In this document: piece by piece, positions 45,482-55,300 of the stretch
How the letters are laid out: the number at the start of each line of letters is the position of its first letter
Numbering within the stretch: position 1 is the stretch's first letter
NCBI RefSeq assembly: GCF_007859865.1
Contig: NZ_SJPI01000001.1
Location: 1,302,001-1,366,000 of the forward strand
Origin: Rubripirellula amarantea
GTDB lineage: Bacteria > Planctomycetota > Planctomycetia > Pirellulales > Pirellulaceae
Length of the DNA: 64,000 bases
Direction: 5' to 3'
Made by a program: the position numbers and the translations under genes
Notes under the pieces: generated by a model
The model's database searches: none
What the model was told of the DNA's origin: nothing
Seen by the model: the letters and a program-made list of their open reading frames with translations, nothing else

Positions 45482-45795
45482 TTCCAAAATCCTATCGCAA
45501 GATGCACGACGAATATCCTCAATACATGCAGGCATACGAGGCGTTCGGCAAAGCGGCCAAGGAAGCAGGACCGTTAAGCGAACGCGAAGTGGCACTTGTA
45601 AAGCTGGCCATCTCGATTGGATCGGCACTTGAAGGCGCGACGCATTCGCATTGCCGCAAAGCGCTCGAGGCAGGCTGCACTCCCGAAGATTTGCGGCATG
45701 TCGCGATGGTTTCCGCACCGACGATCGGTTTCCCCACGATGATGCGAGCCCGTTCGTGGGTTGAGGATGTATTGACGAAGCGGGAATATCAGTGA
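45478..45795 (+). CDS. Carboxymuconolactone decarboxylase (AhpD-like) family protein
   Basis: A 105-residue helical protein with the CMD core LSEREVALVKLAISIGSALEGATHSHCRKALEAGCTPEDLRHV. The usual CxxC of AhpD is replaced by THSHC, so classical disulphide reductase chemistry is doubtful. It overlaps the preceding gene by four bases (ATGA) and the next by four (GTGA), a strong sign of a single operon. Its link to tetrapyrrole/Mo-cofactor metabolism is unknown. Confidence 0.8.
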   Translation: MIPKSYRKMHDEYPQYMQAYEAFGKAAKEAGPLSEREVALVKLAISIGSALEGATHSHCRKALEAGCTPEDLRHVAMVSAPTIGFPTMMRARSWVEDVLTKREYQ

Positions 45796-46361
45796 GCCAA
45801 AGACTCTTGGGCGTCGTGCTTTGCGGCGGGAAGTCGACACGCATGGGTCAAGAGAAAGCCGCCCTGCCCCACCCCAAATTCGCCACGTATCTTGAGCACG
45901 CCATCGCTGAGCTTACCCCGCTTTGCGATCAAGTGGTTGTCAGCGGAACGACTTCTGTTTCACACGATTTGGTCGAATTGGAGGATAGCGTCAAACATCA
46001 GGGTCCGATTCATGGAATCGCAGCCGCGCTACGCTACGCGATAGAACATGGTTTTGCCGCATGCTTGGTCACCGCGGTTGACATGCCGTATTTGCATTCG
46101 GACGATCTTCGCCACCTCGTCGCCGCGTGGGCAACTGACAATAAAACCACCGTAGCTCGATCATCCCAAATCGAACCTCTAGCGGCGATCTATCCGGTTG
46201 CAGTTCAACCTGAAATGGAAACCAATATCGCCCTTGGCAGAAGAAGTTTGACGCGTTGGCTCGAAGCGACGCCTCACCATGCGGTCGCATTGTCCGAACA
46301 ATCGTGTCGCAACATCAATACTCCCGATGACCTCAACCCATCAACGTCTCATGGTTACTAA
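45792..46361 (+). CDS. mobA: Molybdenum cofactor guanylyltransferase MobA
   Basis: A 189-residue GTP transferase that attaches GMP to Mo-molybdopterin. The nucleotide-binding signature is VVLCGGKSTRMGQEKAAL (residues 6-23), and VTAVDMPYLHSDDLR near 94-108 carries the metal-binding Asp. The GTG start overlaps the CMD stop by four bases. It presumably acts after MoeA to make the bis-MGD form used by nitrate reductase and other DMSO-reductase-family enzymes. Confidence 0.9.
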   Translation: MSQRLLGVVLCGGKSTRMGQEKAALPHPKFATYLEHAIAELTPLCDQVVVSGTTSVSHDLVELEDSVKHQGPIHGIAAALRYAIEHGFAACLVTAVDMPYLHSDDLRHLVAAWATDNKTTVARSSQIEPLAAIYPVAVQPEMETNIALGRRSLTRWLEATPHHAVALSEQSCRNINTPDDLNPSTSHGY

Positions 46362-47550
46362 AATCGCGTTCAATGGTCCTGATGATGCCTTAGCCGCGTT
46401 GGCAGGCAAACTGCTCACTGTACCCACCGAGCTTGCTTGTTCGGATTATGTTGGGCGTGTTCTTGGCAAAGCGGTATTGGCCGACCGCGATAGCCCAGCG
46501 GCAGATGTCTCGGCGATGGACGGCTACGCGCTTCGGATGTCGCATTTGAAGCAAACGGAATCCATTGCGGTCATTGGCGAAGCGGCGTGTGGCCAACCTT
46601 CACCCGAAATGCCTGACCGAGGAACCGTTCGTATTTTCACCGGCGCGATCGTGCCAGCCGACTGCGATCTTGTCGTCAAACGTGAAGACACCATCGAAGG
46701 CGACGGGCAAATCGAGCTCACGCCGTCCGCTCGTGAAAATCCAAAAGGATCCAACATTCGCCGAGCGGGTGAAAACTTGACTGCCGGAAGCATAGTCTTC
46801 AATCCAGGCATGTTGATTTCCCCCGCAGCGAGAGCGGCGATGGTGAACTTTGGTCACGTTGGCGTCGACCTGCACAAGCCGGTCCGCACCACCGTGATCA
46901 CGACAGGCGATGAAGTGGTGGATTTGGAAACAACGACTCAACCATGGCAACTTCGAAACAGCAACCTTTGGTCACTGTTGTCTCTGTTTGGTCAGCACCA
47001 TTGGATTGATTTGCAACCCTCAGGCCAGTGTCGCGACAACAAACAGGCGTTGGTCGACGCATTGACGAGCGCCTTGGAAACGTCTGACGCGGTGATCATG
47101 ACGGGTGGAGTTTCAATGGGCGACTACGACTACGTTCCCGATGTGGTGCGAGAGGTTGGCGGAGAGGTGGTCTTCCATGGTTTGCCTATTCGTCCTGGCA
47201 AACCCATCCTTGGCGCAGCGACCCATGACGGCAAACTGATTCTTGGCTTGCCAGGCAATCCCGTCAGCGCCGTGATTAACGCTCGCCGCATGGTGCTGCC
47301 TTTGCTTGCCAAGATGAGCGGCCAAACAAAGTGGATGCCAATCGTGCCGGCAATCCAAGTCGCGGCGGTCCAGCCCAAAGACATTCCGCTGCATCGCATG
47401 TTGCTCGTTCATCTCAATGAAAGCGGTCAAGCCGAATTGGTCAACTCGAAAGGCTCAGGCGACTTAGTCTCACTCGGCCAAAGCGACGGCTTCATCGAAC
47501 TACCGATCGGATCTTCCATCACATCACCCTGCCGCTTCTTTGCTTGGTAA
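46351..47550 (+). CDS. moeA: Molybdopterin molybdenumtransferase MoeA
   Basis: A 399-residue protein that inserts molybdate into adenylylated molybdopterin. Signatures are SAMDGYAL near 50, RIFTGAIVPADCD near 92-104, TVITTGDEVVDL near 180, MTGGVSMGDYDYVPDV near 251-266 and GLPGNPVSAVINAR near 298-311. The ATG at 46351 overlaps the mobA 3' end by 11 bases; upstream ATG at 46327 is an alternative. With mobA and cobA-hemD it suggests shared demand for Mo-cofactor and siroheme. Confidence 0.92.
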   Translation: MVTKIAFNGPDDALAALAGKLLTVPTELACSDYVGRVLGKAVLADRDSPAADVSAMDGYALRMSHLKQTESIAVIGEAACGQPSPEMPDRGTVRIFTGAIVPADCDLVVKREDTIEGDGQIELTPSARENPKGSNIRRAGENLTAGSIVFNPGMLISPAARAAMVNFGHVGVDLHKPVRTTVITTGDEVVDLETTTQPWQLRNSNLWSLLSLFGQHHWIDLQPSGQCRDNKQALVDALTSALETSDAVIMTGGVSMGDYDYVPDVVREVGGEVVFHGLPIRPGKPILGAATHDGKLILGLPGNPVSAVINARRMVLPLLAKMSGQTKWMPIVPAIQVAAVQPKDIPLHRMLLVHLNESGQAELVNSKGSGDLVSLGQSDGFIELPIGSSITSPCRFFAW

Positions 47551-47593
47551 GACGAGACCGCGCATTCCAATGGTGGTCCCAGTCGGCCAAGGA

Positions 47594-48859
47594 CTACTCA
47601 AGTCGTTCTAGAATCAATTCCAGCACTGGATTGGTATCAACCGATTCGTCGGACGTGATCATGTTGAAATGCGAAACCTCGGCTTCCACATGGTCGTCGA
47701 CGCCAATTAAGCAGGCACTCTGTATGCTGACGATGCCATCGCCTTTACCGTTTTCCATTTCGTCGAAGCTATCAAGCAATGGTGCAATTCGAGGTCGAAT
47801 CAATCGCACGACGCTGCCATCTTGATCCAGCGATTGCAACGTACTTCGGAGCGATGCGATTTGGTGTTCGTCGATCGGACTGACATTACCTGCGATGCAG
47901 GTGTAGCGAATGTCGGCACGACGAGGACGAGCGTGAAGTGTTTTCAAAAAGTCCGACCCAGGAATCAAATCCGTTACGCCCGCCGCGGATGGGCGGTGCA
48001 GAATGACGTCAACTAAATCGCTGGCATCAAAATCATTGTCAGTGAACAAATCCGCCAGCGGTGGCAGACTAGCCCAATTCGAACCTGCATGCGGCGTGCC
48101 AATCGTGATGAGTCGCGAAACACCTGTATGATCGAGGTTGGGGTTTTCGATCCATTCAAGTCCGACCAGACCTCCCATCGAATGACCGACAATGCAGATC
48201 TCAGGCCGCTGACGGTTAGCCGCGAAGACTTGCGCCATTGCCAACGAAACTTGCTTAGACGAATCAGCGATCGGTTGTCGAGAATCGTAGCCGACGGCGG
48301 CCGTCGCAAACCCTCGACGTCGCATCGCGGTACGGAACGTATCGAAAGATTGTGGACCACTGTTCATGCCGTGTAAAAATACGACCATTGGTTTTGATCG
48401 AGTCTTCGACGGCCAATCGTCATCCACCAGAACCATCGACTTGACTGGACTTACTTCGTCAACTTTTGCGTCAAACCAATCGCGACGACATCGCACTTTC
48501 AAGACTTCGTGACCGCCGCTTCCTGGCTGAATGCCGAACGCAATCGCATCGCCCGCCGCCATGTTGATTCCGATCAGCGTCAACATCGTCGAGCCCGCTC
48601 GCAAGTCAATGCTTCCTGCGGGCAGCATTTGCTCGATCGTCGGTGCATCCAACCTCAATTGGCTCCCCAGTTCAGCTGCGACATCAGCCCAGCGAAGTTG
48701 TCCATCGTGTGAGGGGATCAGAATTTCGATCGAATCCGAACTTTGCTGACGCGACAAATCCGGCGTCTGGGCAATTCCCGGTTTCGAGGTGGTGATTCCG
48801 ATCCCTGAAAAAAGAACAACAATGATGACGATATGCCACGTTGATGTGTTTTTCGACAT
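47594..48859 (-). CDS. Exported alpha/beta hydrolase (lipase-like)
   Basis: A 421-residue protein with an N-terminal membrane or signal segment (TWHIVIIVVLFSGIGITTS) and an N-terminal domain of about 100 residues (SIEILIPSHDGQLRWADVAAELGSQLRL). An alpha/beta hydrolase core follows: oxyanion segment VVFLHGMNSGP near 159-169 and nucleophile elbow GHSMGG with Ser227. A candidate His lies in a late segment (AEVSHFNM). It may be a lipase or esterase of PGAP1/DUF676 type acting outside the cytoplasm. The substrate is unknown. Confidence 0.82.
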   Translation of the reverse strand: MSKNTSTWHIVIIVVLFSGIGITTSKPGIAQTPDLSRQQSSDSIEILIPSHDGQLRWADVAAELGSQLRLDAPTIEQMLPAGSIDLRAGSTMLTLIGINMAAGDAIAFGIQPGSGGHEVLKVRCRRDWFDAKVDEVSPVKSMVLVDDDWPSKTRSKPMVVFLHGMNSGPQSFDTFRTAMRRRGFATAAVGYDSRQPIADSSKQVSLAMAQVFAANRQRPEICIVGHSMGGLVGLEWIENPNLDHTGVSRLITIGTPHAGSNWASLPPLADLFTDNDFDASDLVDVILHRPSAAGVTDLIPGSDFLKTLHARPRRADIRYTCIAGNVSPIDEHQIASLRSTLQSLDQDGSVVRLIRPRIAPLLDSFDEMENGKGDGIVSIQSACLIGVDDHVEAEVSHFNMITSDESVDTNPVLELILERLE

Positions 48860-49096
48860 GCTTGCACCTCTACTTTGGGCCTGCGAATTCGCGAAACATC
48901 CTTGCCAATAGCGGCGAATAGCGAAGTTTACATGCGAACACCAAGCTTATTGCCTAAGAATGAGCAAAAACCGCGGTGTCGTACAAAAAACGGCTTCTCG
49001 TTAAGATTTGTGCGACGCCCACGGGAGCCTTTTGGATATCCCTTTAGCAACTCAGTCCACCGCAGACGGCGGCTCACAAACTGCCTGACTTTCCTG

Positions 49097-52000
49097 ATGA
49101 ACGAAACCAACGAAATCCCGAATCGATTCGACCACACTACTGAATCTGCGTTGATCGCCGAAGCCTGGGAACAGGCCGGATGTGCTCACGCTGAAGTCAA
49201 TCCTGATCGCGAACCGTTCTGCGTCGTGATTCCTCCGCCAAACGTGACGGGAGCGTTACACCTCGGGCACGGGCTCAACAACACATTGCAAGACATCGTC
49301 GTTCGCACCAAGCGAATGCAGGGCTATGAGGCATTGTGGATGCCGGGTACCGATCACGCCGGCATCGCCACCCAGGCAGTGGTGGAACGACGGCTCAAAG
49401 AGAACGAGAACCTAACGCGACACGACCTGGGCCGAGACGCCTTGGTCGCAAGAATATGGGACTGGAAAGACCAGTACGAAAAACGCATCCTCGGACAACT
49501 CAAACGAATGGGTTGCAGTTGCGATTGGGATCGGCTGCGTTTCACTCTTGACGATCAATGCGCCGCCGCCGTTCGCGCGACGTTCTATGACCTTTTCGGC
49601 AAGCGTCGAATCTATCGTGGCAAGCGATTGGTGAACTGGGATACGTTCCTGCAAACAGCAGTTAGCGACGACGAGGTAAAGAACACGACTCAAAAAGGTC
49701 ACTTTTGGCACTTCTACTATCCCGTTATCGATCCTAAACCAGGCGAACCCACTCGCGTGGAAATCGCGACCACGCGGCCGGAAACGATGTTGGGCGACAC
49801 CGCCGTGGCCGTGCACCCTGATCCTGCCAAGGCTTTGGACAAAGTGGAAGCGGAGTTGAAAACCAAAATTGCCGAGGCGACTGTCAAGGAAAAGCCAGAG
49901 CTGGAAAAACAGTTGGAACAACTTGCCGAGCGACGCGCGGCGATGCTGCCCGGTTTGATCATGCTTCGCGACATGGCTGCCGACGGACGCAAGTTGCGTT
50001 TGCCATTGATGGACCGCGAGATCCCCTTGATCACTGACGAATGGGCCAAACCTGAACTCGGATCCGGTTGCGTGAAGATCACGCCGGCCCACGACCCCAA
50101 TGACTATGAAGTTGGGAAACGTTGCGATTTGCCGATGATCAATATTCTGAACACCGACGGCACGATCAATGCGGAAGGCGGTAAGTACGAAGGATTAACG
50201 ATCAAGAAAGCTCGCGCCGCCGTTGTTGCGGATCTCGATGCACTCGATCTGGTCGGGGACATCGAAGATCGAGAAATCGAGATTCCACTTAGCGATCGAA
50301 GCAAGACAGCGATCGAACCGTTCTTGGCTGACCAATGGTTTGTCAAAATGGACGAGCTTGCTCAAACCGCAATGGACGCGGTGAGCGATGAGCGAGTGAA
50401 GATTTTCCCTGAGCGCTATCGCAAAGGCTATCTCGATTGGCTCGGCGAAAAACGCGATTGGCCGGTCAGTCGTCAACTTTGGTGGGGACATCGAATCCCG
50501 ATTTGGTCCACGCTGGGGCTGACGCAGTCCGCTGCCGATGAATTGACCTCCAAACTTGAATCGCTTGCCTCAGACGAATTGGTATCGCAGACCGATATTC
50601 TTGATGATGGAACTTGCGGCGTATTTGTTTGCCTACGACGCGAAAATGCGGAACTGGAAACCCAAATTGAAGAACTCGGTTTGGTCCAGGATCCGGACGT
50701 GCTTGATACTTGGTTCTCGTCCGCACTTTGGCCACACAGCACATTAGGGTGGCCAGAAAAAACAGCAGAGTTGGAATACTTCTATCCCACCGCAACGTTG
50801 ATCACCTCGCGGGACATCATCACCCTGTGGGTAGCCAGGATGGTTCTGATGGGTCTCAACAACGTGGGTGAGATTCCGTTCCGCGAAGTGTTCATCCATC
50901 CGAAAATTTTGGACGGACTCGGCGAAACCATGTCCAAGAGCAAGGGCAACGGAGTGGATCCCAATGATATCGTTGACAAGTTTGGACCCGATGCGTTGCG
51001 TTTCGGATTGGCCCGTTTGGCAACCGATACCCAAGACGTTCGCATGCCTGTGCAATATGAATGTCCTCACTGCGAAAAGCTGATCGATCAAACGGCAAAG
51101 AACCGGTCGCTGCCCGTCGTGGAATGCAAGTTTTGCAAGAAACCGTTCTCGACTCAGTGGGCCGAAACGGAAGCTGACAAAGCTCATCCCAAGGGTGCCG
51201 TGATTAGTGAACGATTCGAGACGGCTCGCAACTTTGTCAATAAGCTCTGGAATGCCGCTCGATTCACGTTGATGAACATGGACGACTACACACCTCAGTC
51301 GCTTGATCTTGATGCTTTGCCGCTTGAAGATCGTTGGCTATTGAGCCGACTCGCAACCGTGACTCACGAGGTGACCGATTGCATCGAGCACTACAAGTTT
51401 GCCGAAGCCTCACGAATCCTTTACGACTTTGCCTGGGACGAATTTTGCAGCTTCTATATCGAAATCGCAAAGCCACGCTTAGACGACGAATCGACGCGGG
51501 CAAGTACCCAGTCCGTGATGGCTCACGGGCTTGATCAACTGCTGCGTCTTCTTCACCCCACCATGCCGTTTGTTACCGAGTCCATTTGGAAACACGTTGG
51601 CGAGGTCGCCATCAAGCGAGGTGTGCCGGAACCCAGTGATGCCGAGCCATTGCTCATGACCGCAGCTTGGCCAACCGCAAACGAATCTCACTTTGACGAA
51701 TCCATTGAACGTCAATTCGCAGAATTCCAAGCAGTTGTTGGTGGCATCCGCAGCATTCGAGCTAGCCAAAACATCAAACCTTCCGAAACCGTCCCTGTTT
51801 CCATACGAGCGACGGATTCCTCTGCAACGCTGCTCGAACCAATGCGTGCGTCCATTGAACGGCTAGCGAGTTGTGAAGTAATTTCATTAGGTGCCGATGC
51901 CAAACCGTTCGAAACCAACGCTCCACTGGCACTGACGTCGATCGACATTGATGTCCATGTGGACTTGGAAAAGTTCATCGACTTTGAAGCGGAGCTCGCG

Positions 52001-52195
52001 CGTCTAGAAAAACGCCGTGATCAACTGATCAAGCAGATCATGGGTAAGAAAGGCAAACTCGAAAACGAAAGCTTTGTTTCCCGAGCCCCTGCTGAAGTTG
52101 TCGAGACCGAGCGTCAAAGCCTTGTCGATTTGCAAGCAGAACTTGTTAGCGTCGAGGCCGACATCGCGAAGCTGCGAAGCCGAATTGAAGCCTAG
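49097..52195 (+). CDS. valS: Valyl-tRNA synthetase with a zinc-ribbon insert
   Basis: A 1032-residue class I synthetase. The start at 49097 (MNETNEIPNRFDH) is preferred because the frame upstream lacks similarity. The HIGH motif is PPPNVTGALHLGHGL; the editing domain (CP1) follows at about 220-430; KMSKS is TMSKSKGNG near 612-620. A Cys4 insert at about 656-680 (CPHC and CKFC) sits between the catalytic core and the anticodon-binding helix bundle. The C-terminal coiled coil (ARLEKRRDQLIKQIMGKKGKLENESFVSRAP) stabilises the tRNA. Confidence 0.95.
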   Translation: MNETNEIPNRFDHTTESALIAEAWEQAGCAHAEVNPDREPFCVVIPPPNVTGALHLGHGLNNTLQDIVVRTKRMQGYEALWMPGTDHAGIATQAVVERRLKENENLTRHDLGRDALVARIWDWKDQYEKRILGQLKRMGCSCDWDRLRFTLDDQCAAAVRATFYDLFGKRRIYRGKRLVNWDTFLQTAVSDDEVKNTTQKGHFWHFYYPVIDPKPGEPTRVEIATTRPETMLGDTAVAVHPDPAKALDKVEAELKTKIAEATVKEKPELEKQLEQLAERRAAMLPGLIMLRDMAADGRKLRLPLMDREIPLITDEWAKPELGSGCVKITPAHDPNDYEVGKRCDLPMINILNTDGTINAEGGKYEGLTIKKARAAVVADLDALDLVGDIEDREIEIPLSDRSKTAIEPFLADQWFVKMDELAQTAMDAVSDERVKIFPERYRKGYLDWLGEKRDWPVSRQLWWGHRIPIWSTLGLTQSAADELTSKLESLASDELVSQTDILDDGTCGVFVCLRRENAELETQIEELGLVQDPDVLDTWFSSALWPHSTLGWPEKTAELEYFYPTATLITSRDIITLWVARMVLMGLNNVGEIPFREVFIHPKILDGLGETMSKSKGNGVDPNDIVDKFGPDALRFGLARLATDTQDVRMPVQYECPHCEKLIDQTAKNRSLPVVECKFCKKPFSTQWAETEADKAHPKGAVISERFETARNFVNKLWNAARFTLMNMDDYTPQSLDLDALPLEDRWLLSRLATVTHEVTDCIEHYKFAEASRILYDFAWDEFCSFYIEIAKPRLDDESTRASTQSVMAHGLDQLLRLLHPTMPFVTESIWKHVGEVAIKRGVPEPSDAEPLLMTAAWPTANESHFDESIERQFAEFQAVVGGIRSIRASQNIKPSETVPVSIRATDSSATLLEPMRASIERLASCEVISLGADAKPFETNAPLALTSIDIDVHVDLEKFIDFEAELARLEKRRDQLIKQIMGKKGKLENESFVSRAPAEVVETERQSLVDLQAELVSVEADIAKLRSRIEA

Positions 52196-52216
52196 CGAAA
52201 ATGCAATGACCAAAGT

Positions 52217-52334
52217 GGCTGCGAAGGTCATCTCGCAGCCAGACGCGAAGGTTCGCTGGCGAATCAGAAAACCTTGCTAACCGACTTGATTAGCTAAGTC
52301 ACCGAAATCGGCGACGACAGTTCACGAGACTGTC
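52217..52334. terminator. Two hairpins between the convergent valS and alpha-2-macroglobulin genes
   Basis: GGCTGCGA/TCGCAGCC (52217-52240) and GACAGT/ACTGTC (52316-52334, extending with a mismatch to GGCG/CGCC-like arms) lie in the 170-base gap between the two stops. Neither has a clear T run, so factor-independent termination is uncertain; they may act with Rho or stabilise mRNA ends. Confidence 0.45.
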
Positions 52335-52365
52335 GCCGCGTCTCAACGAAACGCAAGCAGAGAAT

Positions 52366-55300
52366 TCACTGAGCGACGATCGGCAGGCTTTCGCTGTGGG
52401 CGTTGAACTCTGGTGCGTACATGCATTCGATATTGGCAAAACCGGTTTGGTACTTACCAACCAATTGCACTCGAGTGGAATACTCGAAGACGTAGGTGCC
52501 CTTAGGCAGGTAGTCGATGAAAAAGTGACTGGCCGTATCCCGGGTGGATTCGTAATAGAACAAACCGTCTTGAGATTTGTAGCGTGAGAGGACGTTAACC
52601 GGTTCTGTGCCGCTACCACGATGATCCTTCAAGTGGACGTATTCCATATCTCGGTCGCTTCGCAGCACCACCCGCACGACCAATTCGTCGCCTACGTTCA
52701 CCGCACCATCGACAGGCATCAACTTGGGCCCATCCTTTGTGTTCTCTTTCACAAAGAGTTGTTTGGTCAACGTGAGTGGCGTTCCATCGTGCGGTGTTAC
52801 CTTCGATAGGTCCTCGAGGTACTGCCAATGCAGGCTTCCCCAGGCGACTCCGTCATCGACTTTCGTCAACGTGACATTGCCCATTTCAGGTTTGATTTCT
52901 GACTTAACGAATCGTTCTTGATAGAACCCAGTGCCCGCTTCAACATTGGTTGGCTCAACCGTTTTACCGGCCAACGAAACTTGCACCAATTCGTCTGATG
53001 CGAGCAGGTCGGTGCCGCGAAGTAGCAATGCATAGATCGAGTCCGCAGTCGACTTCGTCGTCGGCCAGTTCTGGGTTTGCTTTTGCTTGAGCAACCAAAC
53101 TTTGCAATCCTCAACTGCGTCTTGGTCATTCATCACTTCGTCAAACGCCTCAATCATCATTGCTTGTGACTCAATCGGAGCACGGTACCACCACCAAGAA
53201 TTTTCCGTGTCCCGCCAAAACATCCCCAGTTCATCGTCACTCACGCTTCGCTCTTTTAGCGAAACCATGATGTCTTTGGCAGGATCAAGTTTGCCAAGTC
53301 GCTTCAGGGCAACAGCGATATGAGCCTCTGATTGACGGCATCGCAACGACAACCAGTGCTTGCTCGCTTGGTTAACGAAGTAGTTCAATGCAGCTTGGTT
53401 TTCCTGGGCAATCGGTTGATCTTTTAGAAAGAAGCTTCGCCCATACAGGTATAACGCGATCGTCGATGAGAGATGATTTTTGTCTCGATCGTCCTCATCA
53501 ATTTCCGTGTAGATGCGGTTGATCCATCCATCAAGGAATCCCAGCGATTTAGTTGCCATGGACACGTCGATTTCAACACCAAGATGACGCAGGCGGCCCA
53601 TTCCGGTCGTGATGTAAAGCGTCAAGAAGTGGTTGCTTCGTCCGCCATCGAACCATGGCCACGATCCATCGTCCATCTGCATCTGCGACAGCTTCTGCAT
53701 GGCTCGCGCCATCTCGTCTTTCAGCCGATTGTTCGTGAACAACAACGCGACGTCTCGCCGTGATTGACTTTCCTGCTTTGCATCACGTAACCACGGTGAT
53801 TCTTCGATCATGACCGTTCTAATGTCTTCGTTCTTTTCCAGCGGACTATCCAGCGCCGGTGTGTTTCGCCACTGATCAAAAACTTGGGCGATCTTGGGGT
53901 CACTTCCAACGATATGGCTAGCAAGCGAATTCGCATACAAGCGATTGAACGTCTGCTCGCTGCAATCATGTGGGTATTCCATTAGATAAGGCAGTGCCAT
54001 CACAGCGTACCAAGATGGATTGGACACCATTTGTACGGTAAGTGATTGGTGCTCGATCGAGTCTGATTTCCCCGATGTGATCAGCTTGTCGAAATCGAAT
54101 TCCTTCGTCTCTTTACCTCGAATTGGTAACGGCAATGATTCGGTCACTAGCACCCGTCGCGAAAGGACGGGCAAGTAACCCTCTTCGCCATCGGACAGCT
54201 TGCCCGTAGAGCCAACCGCTTTGTAGGTCAGCACACCAAGATCATCTTCAACTTTAATTCGCCATGACAACGAACGAGATTGACCCGCTGGAATCTCAAA
54301 TTCTTGGTCAATATTTTGGTTCGCAAGTTTCGCGTCTACGTTTTCCCTAGTGCGAGCGTCGGCAAACGTAAGTCGAACTGATCCGGTTTGGATCGTCGGC
54401 GACTGGTTGCTAACCTTGACCGTCAGTTCAATCTCATCGCCCTCACGTACAAACCGAGGTGGGTTGGGTTGAACCATCAGGTCCTTCGCCGTGACGGTTG
54501 TTCCTGAGAGTGAACCGCTGCGAAGTTTCTTGTCATGAGCAAGCCCTATGAACTTCCACTCGGTCAATGCTTCGGGCATGGTGAATGACATCGTGATGAT
54601 GCCTTCCTTATCCGAAACCAGATGCGGCAGAAAGAACGCGGTCTCGTTCAGGTTGGTACGAGCGGAAACATTCTCAAGATCAACAGACGGCGTTTTCGGA
54701 GCAGCCTCACCATTTCGTGCGTCTTGAAGTCCGTCGACACCAAGGGCTTCGCTCTCGAAGGCGAAATCAGCATGCTCCATACCTTCGCCGTACATCATCG
54801 CAGCAGGCGCCGCCATCGGCATCGGCATCGCATTTCCCTTCATCATCACGCCGCGTGGAAGGTTAAGACCGCGTCCGTAAATCCCACCCCAAAATCTGTT
54901 TGTGTACTCGGCTGGCAAACGCCAATACGTTAACTGCGCATCGCGGCTATCGGTCGTCCAACCATGGCGGACAATCGTCAAGCTGTTGTTTGCGTTGGCA
55001 AAGGACGACTGGGTGAGAGAATAGTCGCTACGAAACAAATTAGACAAGCTACCAAAGCGGTGAGCGACGAAGGCTTCAAGCGAAGCATCGTAGAGCGTGG
55101 CTACCATCTCGGCGATAGCGGCATTGTCTTGATCGCCTTTGGTTCGAATAGAAGCAGTCCAGGTTTCCTCGGCCGCAGGTTTCAACTTTGACACGAACCG
55201 CTGCCAAGTGATGTCGAGTTCTTTGTTGGTCCACGGAACGGCAACTTGTTTTTGTTGAAGGTACGCTCGATTCTCTTTGACCATCGTGGTACGAATTGTG

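Noticed and set aside
48875-49096. 74-codon N-terminal extension of ValS
   Set aside because: The stretch is basic and unlike any ValS; the conserved protein starts at 49097.
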